Origin: Nocardioides renjunii
GTDB taxonomy: Bacteria > Actinomycetota > Actinomycetes > Propionibacteriales > Nocardioidaceae
Assembly: GCF_034661175.1 (NCBI RefSeq)
Contig: NZ_CP141058.1
Span: forward strand, 2,232,001-2,296,000
Length of the DNA stretch: 64,000 nt
Direction: 5' to 3'
The position numbers and the translations under genes were made by a program. This document shows positions 23,010 to 31,627 of the stretch, one piece after another. The notes below the pieces were generated by a model, which saw only the letters and a list, made by a program, of their open reading frames with translations, did not search any database and was not told the DNA's origin. Numbering within the stretch: the first letter of the stretch is position 1; each line of letters opens with the position of its first letter.

Positions 23010-23635
23010 CGACCCGCTCCCCGCGGGCGTCCACGACCTGCGTGGCCGTGGACGCCCGCACCAGCGACAACGCCGGCGCCGAGCACCTGGTGCACCTGCT
23101 CGACGCCGTCCTGCCTGCGGCCGAGCCCGGGTACGTCGCGTCGACGCACCTCGTCCCCGGCGAGGGTCCGCACACCGCCGTCGCCGCGTCGTGGCCGTGT
23201 GTGGAAGGAAGCGCGCCCGCGGCCGAGGACGTGCTCGAGCTGGTGGCAGCTGCGGTCGACGCGCTCGGCGGCGTCGGGATCGTGGTCCACGGCGAGACCG
23301 GCACCGCGTCGCGAGGTCCGGAGGAACTGGTCGCGGGAGCGCTGCGGGCCGGCGGCGAGCACCGCGCCCGCAGCACCGGCCGGCTGGCGCGCTACCACGG
23401 CCGCTCTGACGTGGAGCGCCGCACCACGGTGGCCGAGGTGGTCGCCCTCAGCGTGGTCGACGCGGTCGAGGCGCTTGCCGGGACGGACGTCGAGCCGACC
23501 ACACCTGTCGACCTCACCGGGTGGGCGCGTCCGACCTGGCAGCACGGCCGGGTGGTCCTCCTCGTGCAGCAGGGACACGCAGGACTCGTGCCGTTCGAGT
23601 CGCGGGACCAGATCCCCTGCTGCTCCCACCACTGA
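23006..23635 (+). CDS. hypothetical protein coupled to the PHP hydrolase
   Basis: 209 residues from a GTG that overlaps the PHP stop (GTGA, 23006-23009), so the two are translationally coupled. It starts with a predicted alpha/beta core (TCVAVDARTSDNAGAEHLVH, LLDAVLPAAEPGYVASTHLV) and ends with GRVVLLVQQGHAGLVPFESR and a Cys-Cys-Ser-His-His tail that might bind metal. No domain is recognised and there is no signal peptide, so it should act in the cytoplasm unlike its partner. The coupling is the main clue to function. Confidence 0.6.
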   Translation: MTTRSPRASTTCVAVDARTSDNAGAEHLVHLLDAVLPAAEPGYVASTHLVPGEGPHTAVAASWPCVEGSAPAAEDVLELVAAAVDALGGVGIVVHGETGTASRGPEELVAGALRAGGEHRARSTGRLARYHGRSDVERRTTVAEVVALSVVDAVEALAGTDVEPTTPVDLTGWARPTWQHGRVVLLVQQGHAGLVPFESRDQIPCCSHH

Positions 23636-23668
23636 CCGTCGGGGGCCGCAGCCGCGCCGGCGCCGGGC

Positions 23669-24448
23669 TCAGTGCACCGAGAAACCTCCGTCGACGAAGA
23701 TCGACTGACCCGTGACGTAGGCCGAGGCGCGGCTCGCCAGGAACACCGCCGCTCCCGCGAAGTCCTCCGCGAGGCCGTTGCGGCCCACCATCGTGCGCGC
23801 GGCCAGCGCCGCCGTCCTCTCGGGGTCGGCCGACAGCCGCGCGTTGAGGGGCGTCATCACGAACCCCGGGACGAGCGTGTTGCAGGTGACCCCGGACGGT
23901 GACCACGCCTCGGCCTGTGAGCGGGCCAGCGACTCCAGCGCCCCCTTCGAGACACCGTAGGCGCCGCTCTGCACGAACGCTCGGTGCGCCTGCTGCGAGG
24001 AGACGTGGATGATCCGCCCGAAGCCTCGCTCGGCCATGCCGGGCCCGAACCGCTGTCCCAGCAGGTACGGCGCCTCCAGGTTCAGCGCCATGGTGGCGTC
24101 CCAGACGCCCTCGTCCAGCTCATCCATCGCCGGCCGCAGGTTGATCCCTGCAGAGCTGACGAGGATGTCGGGCTCCCCCCACACTCCCGCTGCCTCCTCG
24201 GCCGCCGCGGCGACACCGCCGCGAGTGCCCAGGTCGGCGCTCACCCAGGCCGCCCGGCAGCCGTCGGCCGCCAGCTCGTCCACCGTCGCGACCAGCTCGG
24301 ACTCCCGGCGCGCCACCACGACGACGCTCGCGCCCGCGCGGGCGAGTGCGCCGGCGATGGCTCGCCCGATGCCCGAGCTGCCGCCCGTCACGACGGCAAC
24401 CCGGCCGTCCAGGGAGAACAGGTCCGAGAGGAAGGCCTGGGAGCTCAT
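23669..24448 (-). CDS. SDR-family NAD(P)-dependent oxidoreductase
   Basis: 259 residues, typical classical SDR length. The nucleotide-binding motif is VVTGGSSGIGRAIAGALARA at about 18-37, the NNAG position reads SSAG, and the catalytic Ser-Tyr-Lys triad is in VSSQQAH then YGVSKGALESLARSQA. The C-terminus ASAYVTGQSIFVDGGFSVH is the usual family ending. Substrate unknown; homologues include gluconate 5-dehydrogenase-like enzymes. It converges with the PHP pair to the left and is divergent from the MTA phosphorylase gene. Confidence 0.9.
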   Translation of the reverse strand: MSSQAFLSDLFSLDGRVAVVTGGSSGIGRAIAGALARAGASVVVVARRESELVATVDELAADGCRAAWVSADLGTRGGVAAAAEEAAGVWGEPDILVSSAGINLRPAMDELDEGVWDATMALNLEAPYLLGQRFGPGMAERGFGRIIHVSSQQAHRAFVQSGAYGVSKGALESLARSQAEAWSPSGVTCNTLVPGFVMTPLNARLSADPERTAALAARTMVGRNGLAEDFAGAAVFLASRASAYVTGQSIFVDGGFSVH

Positions 24449-24512
24449 CGCAGCACCCTAGACGGGGCCGGGCCGGCACTGCTGGGACGCGGCCGCTCAC
24501 TAGGGTGGCCGC

Positions 24513-25380
24513 GTGAGCGAGCTCCCCCGCGCCGACATCGCCGTGATCGGCGGGTCGGGCTTCTACTCCTTCCTCGACGACGCGACCGAGCACGACGTGA
24601 CCACGCCGTACGGCGACCCGTCGGCGCCGGTCGCGGTCGGCGAGGTGGCCGGCCGCCCGCGCCTTCCTCCCCCGCCACGGCCGGCACCACGACCACCCGC
24701 CCCACGCCATCAACTACCGCGCCAACGCGTGGGCGCTGCGCGCGCTCGGGGTGCGCCAGGTGCTGGCCCCCTGCGCCGTCGGCGGCCTGCGGGAGACCGT
24801 CGCCCCGGGCGACCTCGTCGTCCCCGACCAGCTCGTCGACCGCACGCACCGGCGCGTCGGCTCGTTCGTGGAGTCGGGCGCTGTCCACATGCCGTTCGCC
24901 GATCCCTACTGCCCCGGGATGTCGGCCGCCCTCGCCGGAGCCGACCCCGACGTCCGCGCCGGCGGGACCATGGTGGTCATCGAGGGTCCCCGCTTCTCGA
25001 CCCGCGCCGAGTCCCGCCACTACGCCGAGCAGCGCTGGGACCTGGTCAACATGACCGGCGCCCCGGAGGCAGCGCTCGCGCGGGAGATGGGCCAGTGCTA
25101 CGCCGCCCTCGCGCTCGTCACCGACATGGACGCCGGGGCGGACGCGGGCGACGGCGTCGGCCAGGACGAGGTCTTCGCCCGCTTCCGGCAAAACCTCGAG
25201 CGGCTGACCGGGCTGCTGTCCCGCGCGATCGCCGCGCTGCCGGACCCCACCGGGTGCACCTGCAGCACCTGGGCCGACGGCCTCGAGCTCACCTACGACG
25301 TCCCGGCGCGAGCGAGCCGCCCGCCGGGGTCCATCACCTCGACGTCCGGCCCCAGCCATCGATCTGAGGCGAGCAGGTGA
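24513..25380 (+). pseudogene. mtnP: S-methyl-5'-thioadenosine phosphorylase gene, frameshifted
   Basis: The first 50 codons (IAVIGGSGFYSF and GEVAGR) match MTA phosphorylase. The homologous frame then changes near 24655-24662: after GEVAGRP the continuing protein (FLPRHGRHHDHPPHAINYRA, then LAPCAVGGLRETVAPGDLVV) is in the next frame through the ATG at 24751 and on to 25380. The shift equals a loss of two bases within a GCGC run. The second part keeps the phosphate/purine-site segments VVIEGPRFSTRAESRHYAEQ and LVNMTGAPEA. The end carries an atypical extension of about 25 residues. It may be a real null or a sequencing error; MTA salvage depends on which. Confidence 0.75.
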
Positions 25381-25435
25381 TGACCACCCGGTTCGGGTGA
25401 CCAAACGGCCTCAGCCCGTCCGGCAGGCTCCCGGC

Positions 25436-26371
25436 ATGCCTGGCACCAAGGTGAACGCGGACAACTTCTCGCGAGCCGAGACCCACCGCATGATGGCCGA
25501 CCTGCAACGAGACGCAGGGCGGGTGAACCAATTCATGCACAACCGAGAACCGGCCGCAATCGACAAGCAGACCGTGATCCGACTGAACCGCGACACCCTC
25601 TACAGCTTCGCGGTCGTCGACATCTCCGCCGGGGCCGTCCTCACCGTCCCCGACGCCGGCGATCGCTACCTGTCGGTGATGGTCGTCAACGAGGACCACT
25701 ACATCAACCGCGTCCTCCACGACGCAGGGGACCACCACCTCACCGCCGAGGAGCTCGGCAGCCCGTACGTCGTGGTCGCCGCTCGCACTTTGGTCGACCC
25801 GCGGGACCCCGACGACCTGGCCGCCGTCGCCGCCGTCCAGGACCGGCTCGGCATCAGCGCGGCGTCCGGGCGACCGTTCGGGCTGCCCGACTACGAGACG
25901 GGCAGCTTCGACCGCACCCGGAGCGCCCTGCTGGCTCTCGCTGCCGAGCAGGCGTCCTTCGAGCGGAGCTTCGGCCGGCAGGAGGACGTCGACCCGGTCC
26001 GCCACCTCATCGGCTCGGCCGCCGGGTGGGGCGGACTGCCGGACGCCGAGGCGGCGTACGTCGGGGTGGCACCCGGCCTTCCCGTCGGCGAGTACGAGCT
26101 CACGGTGCCGGTCGACGTCCCGGTCGACGGGTTCTGGTCGATCTCGGTCTACAACGCCGACGGGTTCTTCGAGCCGAACGTGCACGACGCCTACACCGTC
26201 AACAGCATCACCGCCGCCCGCAACGGCGACGGCAGCGTCACCGTCCGCTTCGGCGGCAGTGGTGAGAACTCCATCCCCGTCCCGGAGGGCTGGAACTACC
26301 TCGTCCGGCTCTACCGACCGCGCCCCGAGATCCTGTCCGGCGCCTGGAGCTTCCCGGCGCTCGATCGCTAG
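25436..26371 (+). CDS. DUF1254/DUF1214-domain protein
   Basis: 311 residues from ATG at 25436; a GTG at 25397 would add 13 residues, and neither start has a strong ribosome site. The N-terminal half has FSRAETHRMMADLQR and QTVIRLNRDTLYSFAVVDI, typical of DUF1254. The C-terminal DUF1214 part has PVDGFWSISVYNADGFFEPN and WNYLVRLYRPRPEILSGAW. The family is widespread and soluble or secreted with no established reaction. No signal peptide is seen here. A CACCCG-GTT-CGGGTG palindrome at about 25385-25399 may be its operator. Confidence 0.82.
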   Translation: MPGTKVNADNFSRAETHRMMADLQRDAGRVNQFMHNREPAAIDKQTVIRLNRDTLYSFAVVDISAGAVLTVPDAGDRYLSVMVVNEDHYINRVLHDAGDHHLTAEELGSPYVVVAARTLVDPRDPDDLAAVAAVQDRLGISAASGRPFGLPDYETGSFDRTRSALLALAAEQASFERSFGRQEDVDPVRHLIGSAAGWGGLPDAEAAYVGVAPGLPVGEYELTVPVDVPVDGFWSISVYNADGFFEPNVHDAYTVNSITAARNGDGSVTVRFGGSGENSIPVPEGWNYLVRLYRPRPEILSGAWSFPALDR

Positions 26372-26400
26372 ACCCTTGTCCGCGCAGGCACCGCCCCGGT

Positions 26401-27204
26401 TCAGCTGCTCGCGAGCAGGTGGCACGCGTCCGACGTGGCCTCGTCGGTCGGCAGCCAGTGCTCGATGCGCAGCTCGTCGAGGGCGACGTTCTGGGGGGCC
26501 TGGAACGCCGTCACGAGCGTGACGAACCGCAGCTCGAGGTCCCCGAGCCGGAAGTGCACGACCACCGCCGGGTCGGCCGCGACGCCCAGGTCCACCGAGC
26601 GCCAGTCGTCGTGGACGGTCGGCATCGCGAGGACGTCGTCGAGCAGTCCCCGCAGGACCGGGTCCCCCGGCTCGGCCAGCACCTCACGCTGCAGCCGCCA
26701 CAGCAGCAACCGCCCGACCTCGTCAAAGTTGACGATGACCGGGTGCGCGCCGCCGGGGTCGAACGTCGTCCGCACGAGGTTCAGCCCCGTCAGCCCCACG
26801 TCGTCAGGCAGGATCGTCCCGAGCAGCCGGTGCGCCGCCGTGTTGGCGTCCACCACGTCGTACGCCCGGTCGACCACGACCAGCGGGAACGGCTCCGAGT
26901 GCCGCTTCAGGTGGTCGAGGGCGGTGCGGGCCAGCGGTGGGAGCGAGTCGCCCTCCTCGTACGCCGCCGGGTGGCCGGCCGACCTCAGCATCGTGTTCAC
27001 CTGGCGCAGCGGCACGTCGAGCGCCGTGGCCAGGCGGAGCACCATCTCGGCCGAGGGCGTGGCCCGGCCGGTCTCCAGGAAGCTGAGGTGGCGGCTGGAG
27101 ACGTCGGCGGCGATCGCCAGGTCGAGCTGGCTCAGTCCGCGCTGCCCGCGCCAGTACTTCAGCAGGGCCGGGAGAAGACCCCGGCGTTGGTCGTGGTCGG
27201 GCAC
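26401..27204 (-). CDS. XRE regulator with MmyB-like ligand-binding domain
   Basis: 267 residues. An N-terminal HTH (about residues 15-70) has LKYWRGQRGLSQLDLAIAAD and VSSRHLSFLETGRATPSAEM. The C-terminal domain (about 95-260) contains FPLVVVDRAYDVVDANTAAH and LVRTTFDPGG, the MmyB-like PAS-fold ligand-binding region seen in many actinobacterial repressors. It probably binds a small hydrophobic ligand. It is divergent from an alpha/beta hydrolase gene at 27291, which is the likely target by position. The GTG at 27202-27204 matches the usual start of the family. Confidence 0.87.
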   Translation of the reverse strand: MPDHDQRRGLLPALLKYWRGQRGLSQLDLAIAADVSSRHLSFLETGRATPSAEMVLRLATALDVPLRQVNTMLRSAGHPAAYEEGDSLPPLARTALDHLKRHSEPFPLVVVDRAYDVVDANTAAHRLLGTILPDDVGLTGLNLVRTTFDPGGAHPVIVNFDEVGRLLLWRLQREVLAEPGDPVLRGLLDDVLAMPTVHDDWRSVDLGVAADPAVVVHFRLGDLELRFVTLVTAFQAPQNVALDELRIEHWLPTDEATSDACHLLASS

Positions 27205-27290
27205 CCCGCCACCGTAGGGAAGGACCCGATCGCGCGCACCTACCTGCCGAGGTCGTTGTCGCGCCGGCAGGGCCGTCCGATGCTTGCCGC

Positions 27291-28193
27291 ATGACCCTCC
27301 TGAGCGCCTCCGCCGCCACCGACCTGTTCCGTCGACCACCGTCGCGATTCGTCGCGGTCCCCGGCACCGGTGCGGAGGTGGCGGTCCGCACGGTCGGCTC
27401 CGGTCCCGACGTCGTCCTCGTCCACGGCTGGCCGGTGTCGGGTGCGACCTTCCGCCAGCTGCTGCCGCTCCTCGCCGAGCACCTGACGTGCCACGTCGTC
27501 GACCTCGTCGGAGCGGGTCAGAGCAGGTTCGACCGGTCCGTGCGGGTCGGCCTCGCCCTCCACGTGAGCGGCGTGCGCGCGGTCCTCGACGACCTGGGGT
27601 CGGACTCGGTCGCCGTCGTGGGCCACGACAGCGGTGGGCTGGTCGCGCGCCACGCGGTGGCCGACGACCCCCGCCTGCGCGCGCTGGGCCTGATCGACAC
27701 CGAGCACACCGGCCGGCCCGCGCCCCTGTTCCGCGCGGTGCTGGCCGCCGGCCGCCTGCCCGGCTTCGGCCATGCCCTGGCCTGGGCGGCGCTCCGTCCG
27801 CGCGTACGCCGCCTTCCGCTCGTCCTGGGCGGCGCGTTCCGCGACGACACGCTGCTCGGCGGGGAGTTCGAGGAGTTCTTCCTCCGGCCGCTCCACGACG
27901 ACCCCGACCGGCAATGGGCGGCCGGACGACTCGTCGCGAGCTTCGACCAGGGCTACCTCCGCGACCTCGAGTCGTTGCACCGGCGGATCGCCGCGCCCAC
28001 CCAGCTGGTGTGGGGCGAGCACGACCCGTTCCTCCCCGTCGCGCGCGCCCGGGCGATGGTCGCGACGTTCCCCGACGCCCGCATCCACGTCGTGCCGGGT
28101 GCGAAGCTCTTCGTCCACGAGGAGGAACCGGCGCAGGTGGCCGCCGCGCTGCTGCCGGTCCTGGCACCGAGGGCCATCCGCGGAGCTCAATGA
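27291..28193 (+). CDS. alpha/beta-fold hydrolase
   Basis: 300 residues. The oxyanion motif is VLVHGWPVSGATF near residue 45 and the nucleophile elbow VGHDSGGLVARH near 105, with Asp at the nucleophile position as in haloalkane dehalogenases and epoxide hydrolases. A GEHDPF acid follows near 242 and a His in KLFVHEEEP near 270. The usual Trp after the Asp (GHDWGG) is Ser here, so dehalogenase activity is uncertain. It lies beside the divergent MmyB-type regulator and overlaps the convergent TetR gene by 7 bases. Confidence 0.85.
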   Translation: MTLLSASAATDLFRRPPSRFVAVPGTGAEVAVRTVGSGPDVVLVHGWPVSGATFRQLLPLLAEHLTCHVVDLVGAGQSRFDRSVRVGLALHVSGVRAVLDDLGSDSVAVVGHDSGGLVARHAVADDPRLRALGLIDTEHTGRPAPLFRAVLAAGRLPGFGHALAWAALRPRVRRLPLVLGGAFRDDTLLGGEFEEFFLRPLHDDPDRQWAAGRLVASFDQGYLRDLESLHRRIAAPTQLVWGEHDPFLPVARARAMVATFPDARIHVVPGAKLFVHEEEPAQVAAALLPVLAPRAIRGAQ

Positions 28194-28762
28194 CGCAGCA
28201 CGTCGAGTGCGTCCTGCAGCGCCTCGGCCAGCGACACCTGCGGGTCGTCGAGCCACCGATCGACGGCGCAGTCGAACGCCGCGGCGGCGCACCGTCCGAT
28301 CACCCGGGCTGCCTCGCGGGCCGCGCCTCGCGCCACCAGCTCCTCGGCGATGACCTCGGCGTGGCGGTCGAGCTTGACGAGATGGCGCGCGGTGAGCGCG
28401 GCCGAGCCCGTGACCAGCCGGCGGCGTCGTACGCCCTCGCGACGCTGGTCGGCCCACAGGTCGGTCAGCTTCACCAGCGCCGCCTCGACCGCCGACCACG
28501 CGTCCACCTGCGCCGGCTCCTTGCGCAGGACCTGACGCAGCTCCTCGTCGACCACCGCCTCGTCGGCGAACACGAGCTCGGCCTTGTCGACGAAGTAGCG
28601 GAACACCGTGCGGCTGCCCACGTCGGCTGCCGCGGCCACGTCCTGCATCGTGACCGCGTCGAAGCCGCGCTCCGAGAAGAGGTCCACGGCGGCGGCCGCC
28701 AACCGTCGTCGGGTCTCTGCCTTCTTGCGCCCGCGAAGTCCTGGTGCCGTCACGAACGGCAT
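28187..28762 (-). CDS. TetR-family transcriptional regulator
   Basis: 191 residues. The N-terminal HTH (about residues 15-60) reads TRRRLAAAAVDLFSERGFDA, then VTMQDVAAAADVGSRTVFRY, the standard TetR DNA-binding signature. The C-terminal ligand domain is helical and not assignable to a ligand. It is divergent from an SDR gene 47 bp away, and the palindrome TGGCAG-TGG-CTGCCA in that gap is the likely operator for both genes. Confidence 0.9.
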   Translation of the reverse strand: MPFVTAPGLRGRKKAETRRRLAAAAVDLFSERGFDAVTMQDVAAAADVGSRTVFRYFVDKAELVFADEAVVDEELRQVLRKEPAQVDAWSAVEAALVKLTDLWADQRREGVRRRRLVTGSAALTARHLVKLDRHAEVIAEELVARGAAREAARVIGRCAAAAFDCAVDRWLDDPQVSLAEALQDALDVLRH

Positions 28763-28781
28763 TGTGGCACTCGTTGTCTTC

Positions 28782-28796
28782 TGGCAGTGGCTGCCA
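28782..28796. promoter_or_regulatory. palindromic operator candidate in tetR/SDR gap
   Basis: TGGCAG (28782-28787), TGG, CTGCCA (28791-28796) is a perfect 6-bp-arm palindrome in the 47-bp divergent gap. A CATATT box (28795-28800) overlaps its right end and is 9 nt before the SDR ATG, so the SDR mRNA may be leaderless and repressor binding would occlude it. Confidence 0.6.
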
Positions 28797-28809
28797 TATT
28801 CTCGCCGGT

Positions 28810-29703
28810 ATGTGCGTCCTCGTCACAGGAGTCACGAGCGGTCTGGGACTGGCCGTCGCCGAGGCGCTGCGTGCGCAGGCAGTGGAGGTCTGGGGCACCG
28901 GTCGGGACCCGGTGCGGCTCCGGTCCGTCGCCCAGCGGACGGGGCTGCACCCGGTGGGGCTCGACCACCGCAGCCTCAGGAGCGTGTCGGCGGCGGCCAC
29001 GCAGCTGCCCCGCTTCGACGCGGTCGTGTGCAACGCCGGCGTCCAGGTGCTCTCCGGTCGCGCCACGACCGACGAGGGGCTCGACGAGACCGTGGCGGTG
29101 AACCACCTCTCCCACCTGGCGCTCCTGGACGCCATGCGCCGCGGCGGGAACCTGCCGGCGACCGTCGTGCTCATCGGCTCTGCCACCCACGACCCGGAGC
29201 AGTGGACCGGCACCCCTCCTCCGGACGGGTCGGGCGTCGTCGCTGTGGCCCATGGCCGTCGGAGCGAGGCATCGGTGCGCGACGGACTCGCGACCTACAC
29301 CACGACGAAGCTGATGGCCGTCGCCATGTCCCAGGCGCTCGCGCGCGAGCTCCCCGACACCACGGTCATCGCCTTCGACCCCGGGCTCATGCTCGACACC
29401 CGGCTCGGTCGCCAGCACCCGGCGCTCCTGCGCGCGATGTACCGCTCGGTCCTCCGCGGCGTGCGCTTCCTGCCGTTCGCCTCGACGAGCACCGTCTCCG
29501 GCCGGGTGCTCGCCGGGCTCGTGACCGGCTCCGACGCCGTCGCCTCGGGCTCGTACGTCGACCACCGCCGGCGGCCCCTGAAGCCGTCGGCGAAGGCCCT
29601 CGACCGGGACTACCAGGCCGCCCTGCTGGCTGACAGCCGGCGGATCGTCGCGGACGTGGTGGGCAGGTCAGAGGAGTCCGCAGGTGACGCAGCCGGTCAT
29701 TGA
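28810..29703 (+). CDS. SDR-family oxidoreductase
   Basis: 297 residues. The cofactor motif LVTGVTSGLGLAVAEAL is at residues 4-20 and VVCNAGVQV matches NNAG. A Ser (LIGSATHD) and YTTTKLMAVAMSQALARELP supply the catalytic Ser-Tyr-Lys. A longer C-terminal region, LGRQHPALLRAMYRSVLRGV, resembles protochlorophyllide-reductase-like or retinol-dehydrogenase-like SDRs. The substrate is unknown. It is probably under the divergent TetR repressor. The ATG at 28810 is preferred because the DNA to its left contains the operator. It overlaps the phosphatase gene on the other strand by 7 bases. Confidence 0.85.
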   Translation: MCVLVTGVTSGLGLAVAEALRAQAVEVWGTGRDPVRLRSVAQRTGLHPVGLDHRSLRSVSAAATQLPRFDAVVCNAGVQVLSGRATTDEGLDETVAVNHLSHLALLDAMRRGGNLPATVVLIGSATHDPEQWTGTPPPDGSGVVAVAHGRRSEASVRDGLATYTTTKLMAVAMSQALARELPDTTVIAFDPGLMLDTRLGRQHPALLRAMYRSVLRGVRFLPFASTSTVSGRVLAGLVTGSDAVASGSYVDHRRRPLKPSAKALDRDYQAALLADSRRIVADVVGRSEESAGDAAGH

Positions 29704-31514
29704 GGCCGTCGCTGCGCCGCTGGGCGGTCGTTCGCCGGGGCGTACCTCACCACGAGCAGGGCCAGGTCGTCGGCGAGCTCGTCGCCGTGGAACTCGCGGA
29801 CGGCGGCGAGCACCACGCTCGCGAGCTCGTCGGCAGAGGATCCGCGATGGGTGCGCAGGAGCTCGGCGACCCGCCCGGAGCCGAACTGGTCCCGGCCGTG
29901 CCGGGCCTCCACCAGGCCGTCGGTGAAGAGGCACAGCACGTCACCGGGAGCGAGCTCGACCTCGGCGTCGTGCAGCTCGGGGTCGTCGAAGAGCGCGAGC
30001 GCCGTGCCGAGCTGACCGACCTCGTCGACCGTGCCGTCCGCTCGCAGGACCAGCGGCCAGTGGTGCCCGGCCAGGGTGAGGGTGATCCGCACCGGGGCGC
30101 CGGAGGTGTCGTCGCCGCGAGGCGGTCGCAGGTGGCCGAAGACGAGCGTGCAGTGTCGCTCCGACTCCGTCTGCGCCTGCAGCACCGCATTCACCTGACG
30201 CAGCGTCGCTGCGGGCGTCGCGCCGGGGGCCGCGAGCGCGCGGAGCGTGTAGCGGGCCGCCGCCGTGACGGTGGCCGCCTCGGCGCCCTTGCCGCTGACG
30301 TCGCCGAGCACGAAGGCCCACGCCTGCTCGTCGAGCGCGAAGACGTCGAGGAAGTCGCCGCCGATCTCGCCGCCGTCGCCGGCCGGGACGTAGCGGCTGG
30401 CCAGCTCGCACGCCGGTAGGACCGGCAACCGGGCCGGCACCATGCTGGCCTGCAGCGTCGCGGCGACCCGGGAGCGGTCGTCCAGGACCTGCTGGAGGCG
30501 CCGCTGGTCGTCGACCCGCTGGGTCACCTCCCGGAGCACCAGCAGCTCCCCGGCCGTGCGGCCCGAGACGTCGGTGAGCGGCTGCAGGTTGACGTCGAAG
30601 GTCCGCGGGTCGCCGCTGTCCGGGTCCATCAGCACGAGCCCACTGGGACCCACCTCCGCGATGCCCGCGACCGACAGCAGGTCGCGCCCGCGCCGGCCGA
30701 TCAGCTCGCCGCGCGTCCTGCCCGCGAGGGTCGCGGCGGCCGGGTTCACGTCGACGACCCGTCCGAACGCGTCTAGCACGAGCACGGCGTCCGTCATGCT
30801 CTCCACCACGGCGCTCCGGGCGAGCGGCGCCAGGTCGATCAGCCGCTCCTCGAACAGGCCCCACACCAGCAGCCCGCCGGTGACGATGAAGGCGAAGGGC
30901 GTCAGGTCGATCCGGGCGAACCAGCCGACCTCGAGGTTGTGCAGGAGGTTCGCCGCCCAGGGCAGGAGCGCCGACAGCAGGAGCACCCAGGCCATCCGGC
31001 GATAGCTCCGCGCCAGTCGCACCATGCTGGCGAGGAACAGGACGGTGGCGGCGACCAGCAGGACGTTGTTGTAGGCGAAGATCGCCCAGAAGGCCGGACC
31101 GGTCTCGACGATCGGGAGGTCCTCGGTGTGCGCCTCCGCCGGGTAGGAGCGCACCAGGTCGTGCGTGGCCGGCACCGCGAGCACCGCCAGGGCGATGACC
31201 GGCGGGATCGCCAGCAGCGCCACGAGCCGACGGGTGACCAGCCGGCCGCGCCCGGTGTACTGCAGCACGAAGACGAACCACGCCGGCGCCAGCGTGACGA
31301 TGCCGGCGTACTTCAGGTCCCCCCATCGGCTCTTGACCGCGACGTCGTCGGCGGAGAGCTCGACGGAGTACGTCACCCCCCACCACGCCACGGCCACGAG
31401 CAGCACCGCGAGGCTCCAGCCCATGAGTGTGCCGCGGCGCCAGGCGACGTACGCGGCCAGCACGGCCAGCACCACGCCGGCGCCGGCCATGAGGGAGGCG
31501 AGCAGGGTCAGCAC
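29697..31514 (-). CDS. 7TM-PAS-PP2C sensor phosphatase (SpoIIE/RsbU-like)
   Basis: 605 residues. The N-terminal 225 residues hold seven hydrophobic helices resembling the histidine-kinase 7TM sensor region. A PAS domain (about 235-345) includes VVESMTDAVLVLDAFGRVVD and VNPAAATLAGRTRGELIGRR. The C-terminal PP2C/SpoIIE domain (about 375-595) has GEIGGDFLDVF, FVLGDVSGKGAEAATVT, and FTDGLVEARHG with metal-binding Asp residues. Such phosphatases usually dephosphorylate an anti-anti-sigma factor to release a stress sigma factor. It could feed the putative sigma regulon upstream, but no partner-switch genes are nearby. The GTG at 31512-31514 has GGAGGG upstream. Confidence 0.88.
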   Translation of the reverse strand: MLTLLASLMAGAGVVLAVLAAYVAWRRGTLMGWSLAVLLVAVAWWGVTYSVELSADDVAVKSRWGDLKYAGIVTLAPAWFVFVLQYTGRGRLVTRRLVALLAIPPVIALAVLAVPATHDLVRSYPAEAHTEDLPIVETGPAFWAIFAYNNVLLVAATVLFLASMVRLARSYRRMAWVLLLSALLPWAANLLHNLEVGWFARIDLTPFAFIVTGGLLVWGLFEERLIDLAPLARSAVVESMTDAVLVLDAFGRVVDVNPAAATLAGRTRGELIGRRGRDLLSVAGIAEVGPSGLVLMDPDSGDPRTFDVNLQPLTDVSGRTAGELLVLREVTQRVDDQRRLQQVLDDRSRVAATLQASMVPARLPVLPACELASRYVPAGDGGEIGGDFLDVFALDEQAWAFVLGDVSGKGAEAATVTAAARYTLRALAAPGATPAATLRQVNAVLQAQTESERHCTLVFGHLRPPRGDDTSGAPVRITLTLAGHHWPLVLRADGTVDEVGQLGTALALFDDPELHDAEVELAPGDVLCLFTDGLVEARHGRDQFGSGRVAELLRTHRGSSADELASVVLAAVREFHGDELADDLALLVVRYAPANDRPAAQRRPQ

Positions 31515-31627
31515 CCGGGTCCCTCCGCCATCGTCGTCCTCCCACGCGACGCCGCGCGGCCGAACGCCCACGGTAACCGGAAGACGCACTAGGGTCTGGG
31601 CACCACACGTTCTCGGGGGAGACACAC

